Origin: Absidia repens
Lineage: Eukaryota > Mucoromycota > Mucoromycetes > Mucorales > Cunninghamellaceae
Length of the DNA: 64,000 bases
Direction: 5' to 3'
Assembly: GCA_002105175.1 (NCBI GenBank)
Contig: MCGE01000013.1
Coordinates: 992,001 to 1,056,000 of the forward strand
Shown here one piece after another: positions 23,685 through 34,150 of the stretch. Below the pieces are notes generated by a model that searched no databases, was not told the origin of the DNA, and saw nothing but the letters and a program-made list of their open reading frames with translations. A program made the translations under genes and the position numbers. How positions within the stretch are numbered: position 1 is the stretch's first letter; each line of letters opens with the position of its first letter.

Positions 23685-25205
23685 TTTTGGCTGAGAGATT
23701 GGAGCAACAAGACGTTTTACCCTCCCGCCCAAAAAAAAAAAAAAAGAATGTTGTGTTGGTAAAACGACATATCTTACGGTGCGCTTCGCTATCCATTTTT
23801 GATGTGAGCACCACAGCCAATTTATAAACCATACAAAAACTCCCTCTCAACTCTATATTTAGATACCCAGCATTGTTGCCGAGTCGCTGAGCACGATAGT
23901 TGTGTTGATCGATGTTGCCTAATATCGATTACTCTTTTTTCTTTTAAAGCCGAACTTTCATTTTTTCAATGCGCACAAGCTTTGTACTATACTGTGCTGT
24001 GTGGACATACCCATTCGACAAAATAAATTAAATGTATGAGAAACAATGTAAAAGCAAAAGACATGATGCATTTTATTCAGATGTAAATATAAACAATGCC
24101 AATTAAACCAAACTGGTATAATGATATCATAATACTATGATACATATCTATATGTGAGGCGGTTAGGGACGTGCGCAAGTAGGCATGGGCTGTGTAGGAA
24201 TGGGGGGGGGTATCTTGTTATATGATGTAATTCACATAAATTCATATAAACTGGTTTAATCAAAGAGAGTAAACAATTCTACGTCGAATGATAACTTTTT
24301 CTAAAATGAAAGGGCTAACAAAGGAAACTAGACCAAATAGCTTCGACTTTTTGAAAAGGTATCAAGCTCAAAGAACAACCATAATGCCGATGCTTATTGG
24401 AGGTTATACCTGTGATGATAGTAGAGCTATAATGTTGATAATGTTGTATAGGCTGATTGTTGTAAAAAAAAAAAAAAAAAAAAAAGGGAGTTCCTTTTTC
24501 GTGCCCACCAAATAAAATTGTGAACCAAATCCTTGAGAGAAAGAAAAAATAATATTTTCAAATCCCGCCCACGTGAATGTTTTATTTCCGCCCATTGTTT
24601 ATTTTTTTTTCGCCCTCTTTCTTTTTTTATCTTCATCATTTAACTTCTTTGAGGTTGTGATGGCCTTATGTTAGTGTTAGGACTGGTTTAGAAGGGGGTT
24701 CAGCTCAGTGATTACAAGATGCATGGGGAAACCCTTTCATTTTGATTCTAGGATCTAGGGGCACTATGAGATGTCTTCATTAGTTTAGTTCAATATGAGT
24801 TTGCACATATTTTGTATCTCATCTGAATAAAATATATACCTTTTACTTGCTTCAATGAAAACTGTCCCTCATGTCTTTGTCATTTCTTGTGCAATGGATC
24901 GATTTTACATCCCATCACCCTTATTCTAATTAGTGTTGAGCATTGTTGTATGCTTCAAAAAAAGATGCCCTTTTATCCTTGTAATATATTTTGCAGCAAA
25001 TTAGCTTCCATTTTACTCTTCCTTTTCACAATTGTCCCTTTAGATTAGTTTTTACCATTTTTCAGTAGCTCCATCTATTAAATCCTTTGTTACAATGATC
25101 CTCTCATCTTTAGCTTTAGTATCTATCAATGTCTCAATAAATATGCCTTTCTATTTACCATCCTCTGACCCATCGTATAATAAACAATGTTGTATTGTAA
25201 CTGTC
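23685..25205 (-). repeat. Dispersed repeat family, inverted partner (copy C, - orientation)
   Basis: Reverse-complement counterpart of 18440-20010, in mirrored order: the AACGTCTTGTTG..CTCAGCC end lies at about 23685-23710, the GTGCTCAGCG/CGATCAAC block near 23890-23925, the AAATATAAACAATGCCAATT block near 24086, the ORF on the + strand at 24288-24515, the CCCGCCCACGTGAAT block near 24563, CATGGGGAAACCCTTTCATTTT near 24722, and the outer end near 25205. Divergence from copy A is substantial (many point changes, few large gaps), so the duplication is not recent. Confidence 0.7.
24288..24515 (+). pseudogene. Conserved ~75-codon ORF inside repeat copy C
   Basis: Partner of the ORF at 19178-19402. 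It shares the FD-x-RYQ-x2-R-x-TI block, the Gly-Gly/Asp-x-Tyr-x-Cys block and the ATMLIML/AIMLIML block at matching spacing, and both end in a poly-Lys stretch coded by an A-rich run followed by SFFV.T. No start context or full-length enzyme is visible. Confidence 0.45.
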
Positions 25206-27381
25206 TTGTTAATGCCCTGTTAAAAACTCGCCCACTATGATTGCTTGCCCCACTGCAGAGGTCAACTACCAAGGTGCAAAATGGCTGGGAGAGTTCTAAT
25301 TTCCTCAAAGCCACCCTCACCTTGACACTCAGTAGATCTTTTTTTTTAAAGTATGGGTATGTTTCAAAGTTAAATACAGTGCTGTAAGTATGATGTGATA
25401 TAGAAAACTTTAAGAAGTGAGGTTTACCTTACGTTCTTGGTGACCTGCACTTGCGTTGACGTAGACATAGAAAGTTTGCTTTTATTCACTCCTGATAACC
25501 TCACTACTATTTGTCTTTATTTATCAGGTGAGTATGGGTCTATGGTTATGCTAGTGTAGGCACTAAAAATATTTTTTTTTAATTATGGTATTATGTTTCC
25601 AAGCAAAAACATTGTAGCATGCGTACAGGGATGCAAGAGAGAGGGTTCTCATGGAATATTTTTAAAATGTATACCTCTGCTTCGAGTATTAAGATTATCT
25701 CAGGCACAAGCGACGTTTTTTTTATCTTTATCTTCTGATTTTTTGACGCACTCTTATTCAACAATTGATTTCTACTCTTGTATTGAACCCGCTATCATTC
25801 AATAAAATGAAATAAGGTTCTGTTCGATGATAATGATAACATGATTATTTTAAATAGTGTATGAACTAATACGAAACGAAATTGAACAAAAGATACACTG
25901 CAGAGATACGACTACGAAAAATCATTTTTACTATCATATCAGGCACCCTCCAGTACCATCAAAACAATTTGCATTAAAACATCTGTCATATATCTCTATG
26001 ATATAGAGATGCCGGAAAACCCGACACTACCGTGTGCAGCAATGTTTTACTACCTTCTACCTTCAAACAGCGAGCTTTAATATCTATGCATTTCTTATTA
26101 CTACCTTTAAAAATAGAACTGAATTCGGATATGTAGGTAAAACAAAAATAGTTGTATAATATGACGAATTCACTCACTCTTTGCTTTTTTTATTATGTAC
26201 AACCGAATAGGCGGACATAGGAGTATCTTCAGGTACGGTATGATCAATCACTAGTGCGGTTTAAACAAGATAGGTAAGGTGCTTAACATGTATTGAAACA
26301 AAACATTGAATCAGAAGTGTTAGGACGCAGAGAACTGAAAACCGAATTCACCTTTATTGTGCAGCGGATTTAGCTCTTCCAAATTTTGAACAAGAATGAT
26401 GAGAACATATGATAGTCGAAGAATAAAAACCAGGGAGTGTCTATGGATGACGAGTTCAATAGAAAAGGTATACAGAACGACAACTTGAGAAGGTCACGTA
26501 TTCAAGGAAATTATAAAAAAAAAAAAAAAAGAGGTGATTGTTACTCATTAAAAAATGGGATGCTGATTTGTTATTGTTTATGTTTATTTTAAAGCGGGAT
26601 CTTTACTACAGCTAATAACGATAAATTCAGCATTTACATCATATCTGTTAAAAAAGGCAATTATTACACTGTATTATACGTTAAAACATGATATTACAAT
26701 AGTATGGCTTAGTTGTATGATAGCTAAAAGATCACATTTTTTTTTTTTTTTTTTTACTCAACCTTTGACTTTTTGTAGCGCTTTGTGTGCTGTTTGGTAG
26801 GACGATATCCAAATGGGAAGACGAAATTCTTGAATTGGAAATGGGATCAGCCAAGAGACTAAGTATCTACGAATACCGCCGAAATCAAGTTACATAACAC
26901 TGCCTACGAAAATCTCTGGTGAATGACTAACAATCATCTTAGTAATATTGTGGAGATTGGTATGATAGTATAGTTTTACCTTTTATCAATCTATCCGTTT
27001 GAAGTCTTGACTCCATTTTGTTTTGTTTCATGTTTTTATTGTGTTGATCTCAGTAGTTTTATTGGTTCCATCTTTTCAAAAAAAAAAAAAAACGACGTTT
27101 ATTATGGTCCTGCTAGTGACGATTGTCGTTTATTTATACAAATATTCGTTATTGCTCGGCTAGAAGGTTCCACCATATCCTTGTCGGTACGGAATGACAT
27201 TATCATTTTACTCTAATTAGGCGGCAAGCATCTCCTTTTTTTTTTTTTTTGCATCCACCGTCAATTCAACTCCGCTTCTGGTTAAAAAGAAGCCGAGCTG
27301 CTTTCCTATTTTATTACTTTTTCTTTTTCTTCTTTACTTACATATTATTATTTTCCTCCTTTATTCTTTGTACATGTATCA
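25206..27381. other. 2.2 kb gene-free AT-rich region
   Basis: No convincing coding sequence. It contains a short inverted repeat (ATCTCTAT/ATAGAGAT with a 3-base loop near 25992-26010), several long T or A runs (26515-26530, 26739-26755, 27237-27250), and at its right end a C/T-rich stretch (27300-27370) that is the probable promoter of the App1-like gene. Confidence 0.6.
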
Positions 27382-30087
27382 ATGGCATCTAGTACTTTGC
27401 CATCTTATCCAATTCAACATGACCAACAGCAACATCTCTCCGACTATTTTACATATGCGTCAGCATCAGCAATGAACATTCCTGGAGCTTCACGGTATAC
27501 GTCTCAACAGGACGACAAATCGATGACCCGTGAATGCCTTCTTTTTCCAACTTATGCCTTCCGAAATCCTAAAGGTAGGTTGTAGTACTCTCTCCCCCAA
27601 AAAATTAGTAACCTTATTCAACAAGATGATTTATAATGTTAAAGTCTTATTGAACCCCATGATTTTGTGTACGGTATTCACATTTTTTTCTCTTTATGTT
27701 TTAGATCCATCGGAGTGGGTAATCCGGACAAGAGGATGGGCTCTTTCTCATAATCGTTCTGGAGCAAAACAAAAATTTGTGACCAGTAAGTATAGTCTGT
27801 GTTCAACCTTAAAAAAATACTCATTCCATTATTAACTGTGTGTGCGTGTATCTTGTGTATTGGAATAGGTATCTCAAAAGGGGTGGTTGGACAAAATTCA
27901 GGTGATCATGCAATGTTTGAAGAACGATTCAAGTATTTTTTGGCGAAAAACAAGCGGAACAAACAATTCATCATTCAAGCTGCTGGTACCCATGCTTTAC
28001 CCTCTGATTCATGGCATTCCTCCCCATTGTCTTCCTTTTCTTCTTCGCCTTCATCCTCATCCGCAGACTTATTCGATAACAACAGCAGCAACACCTTGCG
28101 ACACTTCACCGACCAATCACAGCAACGCCGGGACTCTGATGGATCGACTGATTCGGGATTTCAATCTTCAGGGGTGACTGACAAGGACGACTACTCTTAC
28201 CATCATTTTGCCTCTGATCAGGGCAACGACGATTTCTCCAATTCAAATACTGCTGCTTTATTTGCTATGGAGCGACCCGCCAATCCATTGTCCAGTATTC
28301 TTAATGGACGACGTATGCAATCCACCACCTCTATCCCATCCTCTCTCTCATCAAACAACAGCAATGACAGTAAACAGTACCATGGTGACAACGATGATTA
28401 TGACGATGACTACGACAACGAACAGTATGACGGTGCAGAAAAAAATGTTTACAATACCATTGACGATGAATTACCCTCCAACGACCACTATCTAACCATC
28501 AATACAACCAACTCTGATGCATCCACTACCACCATGTCTTCATTATTCACCTACCCTTCATTTGCAAGCAGTGTGACTTCACCTACCTCTTCCTCTTCGG
28601 CTTCGGCTTCGGATTCTGTAACCTTAAAAGCCAACAATGACCACATTGACAAGGTAGACGGTCGTGCTATCTTCAAGTCTGAAAGCTCTGGCTTTTTCTC
28701 TGGTCCAACACATCTCTCTCATCGACAAGTATTACAATGGGCCAAGGAAAAGGATTATTGTGATGCACGTTTGTTACAAATCAAATCCACTCCTTACATC
28801 AACAACAAAGATCATCATCACAAAGGTATGGACCCTGCTTGTGCTGGAACTGCCCCCTTTCCTACAAGCACCGGTATGGTGAACCTTATCGAACCCACTG
28901 GCATCTCCATTATCTCTGACATTGATGACACCATCAAGGAAACTCAAATCCTTCATGGTGCTCGTACAGTTTTGGCCAATACATTCTTCAAGGAAAGCAA
29001 GGATATTTCTGGCATGGCGGAAACTTACATGAAATGGGTAAGTTTGGCAATATAACAGATACATTTGTTCTTTATTATACTAATTATTTCCTATGAACCT
29101 TTTTTTTAATGTTAGTATACCCAAGGCGCCTCATTCCATTATGTATCCAACAGTCCCTTCCAGTTGCTTCCCTTTCTGCATGATTTTCTCAATAACACGC
29201 AATTCCCACCAGGCAGTATGCATTTGCGTCTTGATGGAAGTATTCTAGCTCGTCTTATCGAAATCCCCGGCAGGGCGAAACGGGATTCTATTCTTGGCAT
29301 TATGCACGACTTTCCACTTCGCCAATTTGTGCTTGTAGGTGATTCAGGCGAAATCGATTTGGAAATTTATACAAAAATAGCCGTGGAAAATCCTGGTCGT
29401 ATCCTCAAGATATTCATTCACGATGTCACCACACCTTATGCAATGCAAAAGAAACGGACCAAGAAATCAGCATCATCGACTACCTCCACCACTAATGATC
29501 CGGCAGATACAATATCAAACAGCAATGGTTTACCTAGCCTTTTACGAAACAACAGCATGTCCCTCTCATCGTTATTCCAAACAACATCATCCAGTACACT
29601 CAACAGCAAACGATATTCCTTTGACATTCACTCACAGCAACAACAACAACAACGGCGACCTGTCTCTTTACAATCAACAAGCTCATCGCCATCACTTTTG
29701 GAAGCAGCAGAGGAAATCAACAAAAACAAATCCAATTCATTACTGGAGCTGGCATCCTCCATGGCATCGTCGTCGGTACTAGGTCTTGGTCGAGGGCGTA
29801 CCAAAACCTTAGCGGAATATGTCAATGAACCATCCTTTTCATCAACCACATCGCCTGTTTCTTCTTCTGCCACCTCCACCTCCAACTCCTCGTTCTCCCT
29901 TCCCCCATCACAGCAATGCATTCAGCTTTACGACCGAGTCCAAAAAGCGCAAGAGCAATTGCCCAATATTGATATTGTTTTATTCCAAAATGCGGACGAG
30001 CTCCGAGACGATACCACCATCCAAAAGGCATTATGGCAACAATGGGATGATCAATGCCTCGACACCGCTACCGCCCCTATTATATAG
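27382..30087 (+). CDS. APP1: App1-type phosphatidate phosphatase
   Basis: Four exons (27382-27574, 27705-27785, 27869-29037, 29116-30087) give about 804 residues. The catalytic DxDxT motif of the haloacid-dehalogenase-type phosphatase is DIDDT (about residues 442-446) in ISIISDIDDTIKET. It is followed by YVSNSPFQLLPFL, FPPGSMHLR and FVLVGDSGEIDLEIY, all typical of the DUF2183/App1 core. Yeast App1 dephosphorylates phosphatidate to diacylglycerol and associates with actin patches and endocytosis. The N-terminal domain (EWVIRTRGWALSH) is separated from the catalytic core by a ~250-residue Ser/Asp/Asn-rich linker, and a second long Ser-rich tail follows, so the protein is larger than yeast App1 (587 residues). 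The DxDxT exon and the YVSNSP exon are split by a 78-base intron. Confidence 0.88.
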
Positions 30088-30963
30088 TTTACTTTGACAT
30101 GTCATATTTTTATACATTATATATATATATACGCTACTTTTTTTTCTTCTTCTTCTTTTACTTGTATCATTAGTCCTCCCCCAACCCCTCTCCGCTCTTT
30201 TTTGCACCTTATTTTATTGGTATCCAACCACATGACTATTGTGTATTTTGTTGCACCCATGCGTTTATGCCCCCCCCCATCTACACACACCCCCAACCAT
30301 ATTCTTTCTTCATCTTCATCGATCCTTTGGTCATATCAAAATTACTCTTCATATTCAATGCATGTTTTTTTTTTCTTAGTTTTATACTTTAGACTTATAT
30401 ATTATTTCTTTACTATTATCTACGGATACCAATAAAAATCGTAATCACTATTTCTTCTATCACACAATCATTTATTTATTTATTTTTTTAGTAAAAAAAA
30501 AAAATATAGCATGATGCCGTAGAATGCACTTTATTACTTTTTTCCCAACAAACAAAATATATAAACAAAATATTAGGATGGATAGACTAACTAGCTAGAT
30601 ACTGGAATCATGGGATGGGATGATGTTGAGGGACTGGTTGGAAGGGTACGGGAAATAGACAAAGCTAAACTATATATGACTATTCTACTTTCAACTATTG
30701 TTCCACATGGTCTTGAGCATCTTCCAGGCGGTTTTCAAGGGTATTCTATTAAATGGACAAAGCGTAGATGGGACATGAGTATGTGTGTACTTTTTTTTTT
30801 TTTTTAAAGGAAAGGAACACATTGTGTTCATGCTGATATCGTGTGTGTACAACCGCCTCTTTTTTTGTTATTTACCTATTATCAGGAAGCATGGGGTACT
30901 ATATTATCAACAAAGAGCAAGATCAGTTGACTACACAAACAAACCATGGGGTTGTGATAAATC
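30088..30963. other. Convergent 3' spacer
   Basis: Lies between the ends of the App1 (+) and PIG-Q (-) genes. An AATAAA at 30431-30436 is a candidate polyadenylation signal for the former. No coding content is visible. Confidence 0.6.
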
Positions 30964-33900
30964 TTATCTTACCTGTAGTTTTGGAATCGGTCGAATAGGT
31001 TCACCATAAAGAAAGCATTGAAAGACATAGGTTGAGAAATAATGGGCGCTGAGTCTCTTCCATAACAGCATGTATTGGAAAAAGATGGCTCCAAATGGAA
31101 TCGGCGTATTCTACATTTATCCAACAGAAGTTAGTAAAAATTCTGATGATCTTGTGTTCACTTTTTTTTTCTTTGTTAAGTTGTACCTTGATCCATAGAT
31201 ATGTACCCAACAGTGGAGTAGGTTGTTCGTGTTGGTGAGGGAGATGTGTTTGCTGGTGTTGTGGTTGTTGCCGATGTTTGCGATTTTGATGATGCTTTTC
31301 GTTCGGTAATTGGAATCGTACTAGTTTTCGTTTCTGTCGATTGGACACCGTAGAAATTGATGATGAGGATGATGATGATAAGTCTCCAGCCTCATCTTGA
31401 TTTTGTTGAGTTTTCCATCGATGCCAAGTTTGCCTGAACCAATGATGTTTGTATAAAAAGGTGTCTTGTTGGAATAGATCGAATCGAAGTCCGCCTAAAT
31501 AGCGCAATAGATATATATGTAAAAAAGAAAAACAAAAGATTAAAACGATCAGAGATGAAAGATATCTCGAATGATAATTTTCGTTGATTTCAGTACCTGG
31601 TACACGGTCGGGATCTTTGATGCGTAACATGATGGCAAACAAGGGGAAATGATTGAAGAAGGCCAACATTGTTTCCATGATTGCTTGCAAAAAGATGACA
31701 CAAACTCGGCTCTAATATAAAGCATCACAGTCGTAATAAAAGTAAAATTATAGTCAGTATACCGGTCATATCCCATTGCTTTCTACTTACCAAGGCAAAT
31801 GTCAAATAATAAATCAATACAGTAGGGAATAAAAATGTCAGGAGAGTAAACAAGCAAGTTCCCAAAAGAAGTTGATCCAAATCATAATCACAGCTATCAA
31901 TCCGATTTCGTAACATGTTGCGTTTTTTGCCCCGGAAAAGATTGAAAAGCGCATACAAAGTGATCAATTGCCAATTGAATATCCGGGCGGCCACCATATA
32001 AAAACAATAGATTTGCATTGTCAAACAAGCCAGCATGTCAGACAAAAGCGCTATAATCATTGACACACCAAAAATTCCAGAGCCACCTATCAGATAGATG
32101 ATCCGAGGAGTCCATGGTTGCATGATCGCCATACATTCTGTCCATAGATGAATCAACCATAAAAAGAGTTGACTGAGGAATGTTCCTAATTGTGTGTTTA
32201 ATTTCAACCCCGCCGGTGTTTCCAAAAACCAATACATCATCGATTGCAAAGAGTTCACTGTGTATGTCTATTCCCCAGCATATAATATTTGAAGAACGCT
32301 TCAGTCACTATTGTTTTATTTTTATTTTTTATTTTTTTTTTTGTCATCCTTCCTTACCTTTAAGATATCATGCAGTTTGTCGGATACAATGTAACGATTT
32401 CCCATCAAGTAAGATCCAATGGCCACACCAATGATAATATCGTTGGCTACTAACCACATGCTATTATAAAAGCTGTTATATAGAGAATTTTAGTATCAAT
32501 TTCTCTTCACCTGTTCGTTTTTATGCATTCAGTCTTTTTTTTTTTTTTTTTTTTTTCTCACCTGATATAATATGCCCTTGTTTCTGCTGTGTTTGCCCAA
32601 TTCCTTTTCCGTAACATCATATATTGTCGAGGCCAGAAATATAATTGTTGTAATCGTAGATCTATCTGTTGACCTGTCAAAGAGAAATAAGTCGGTTATG
32701 ACATGTACAAAAAATAGAGCATATCCCTCTTTCCTAATTTTTTTTTTGTTTTGTTTGTTCACTTACCAGCCACAGATAAATCTTTCAATGCGACGTGTAT
32801 CTTCGGTAAACGCAAACTAAGTATGTGTAGAGTAATTTCGGCCAGCATCAAAAGCACGAAGACAAGACAAAGCCATGGCCCCATAAATACCCATTGCAAA
32901 AATTCCCATAGTCGTTTGATTGGTTCGAATATCATGTTGAGAAGAATAATGTGATATAGAGACGTTTGGATCTGTTTGATTCCATCAAGACAAGCATCCA
33001 AATAAGTCCTTCTTCGCTGCTGTTCATACTGCTGTTTTTCCTGCTTTTTTCGTGACGAGCAAGAGGATTGAATTCCATGTTCTAAATAATACGATGAGTT
33101 GATCTATAGAAAGTGAAAAAAAAAGGATCCCATTTGTCACTAAATAAATATACCGTAATTTGCATATACCCAATACCCAATTTTTCATCATACCTGGACT
33201 AGCACAGAAGTCAAATCGTCAGAAGTGTCCGTTTGCTGTATTCCAAGTATTTCCTTCCCATTCACTATATGTTTCGCTAGGTTTTGGAGAGTTAGTGTCG
33301 TTTGACGCTGTTGTTGTGAGCAACTAGTCTTCATTGCGGAGACATGGATTTCTGGACGTTGCTTTAGTTGCTTTAGTTGCTGCTGTTGCTGTTGCTGTTG
33401 TTGCTGCTGTTGCCGTTGTTGATGCTGCTTTGGTGTAATATCCAGCGCTAATGGTTCCAGAGCCAAAAATTGAAGTCGTTCAGGATTGGGTTGTTCGTAG
33501 AACAAGATTTGGTAAGAGGTGAGACCAACGGTTTTGTCTAGCTTTGACAAGGACCTATGTATAAAACCGCCCCTGTTACTATCAGTATCAACATTCATAT
33601 GCATAATTGCAAGTCACTTACACAGGTACAGGCACATAATCATCATCCAAGTACACTGTAAGCCAGGAATCCACACCTAGGGATAGAAGAATGTTTAGAT
33701 CATGGTTTATTGTCCCTTCCACCCTCCCTTTCCCGCTGTCTAGGTATATACACTTACCCTTAGGGTGAACGTGGTTAGTTCGGGTATCTTTTGTCATTAG
33801 TTGACCAAGAAGCTTTGGTCGTGCCTTGCAAACGCGATGAATCAGGTTATAGTTCGAATGTTGTGTCATAGTTGTTGCTGTTGGTGCATCGTCAAAAGTG

Positions 33901-34150
33901 CAAAATTCCTGAATGAGCTGTTGCAAATCCTTTATCTATAATGGACAAAATACAAAATCATGCAGCTAGGTGAGCAAGCAAGTAAAAAATAGGCATGCGT
34001 ACAGGAATTTACCTTCATATCATGGACAATGGCGGCTACACAAAAAGTAAAAGGCGCATTTTGCCATCCGATCAAGTAACCAGGACGGCTATTGGGTTGA
34101 CAAAGATGAGAAGGCCAGAATACTTTGAGGGCATTAGGAGCTGAGGTCAT
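30964..34150 (-). CDS. GPI1: PIG-Q/Gpi1, subunit of GPI-GlcNAc transferase
   Basis: Eleven exons on the minus strand: 34013-34150, 33758-33935, 33622-33676, 33194-33554, 32767-33103, 32562-32673, 32358-32472, 31791-32267, 31597-31711, 31187-31494 and 30964-31110, about 780 residues with consistent phases. The core has the multispanning Gpi1 region: ANDIIIGVAIGSYLMGN, ETPAGLKLNTQLGTFLS, FGVSMIIALLSDMLACLTMQIYC, LFRGKKRNMLRNRIDSCDYDLDQLLLGT, and RIKDPDRVPGGLRF. The protein acts at the ER membrane in the complex that transfers GlcNAc to phosphatidylinositol, the first step of GPI-anchor synthesis. A Gln-rich insert (about 33360-33425) and a Gln/His insert near the C terminus are lineage extras. 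The last residues are uncertain: after IPKLQ the frame reads two codons to a TAA at 30964, but GTAAGA there could be a donor to one more short exon. Confidence 0.87.

Noticed and set aside
25989..26012. Short inverted repeat ATCTCTAT / ATAGAGAT
   Set aside because: Eight-base arms are expected by chance in AT-rich DNA of this length; no transcript context.
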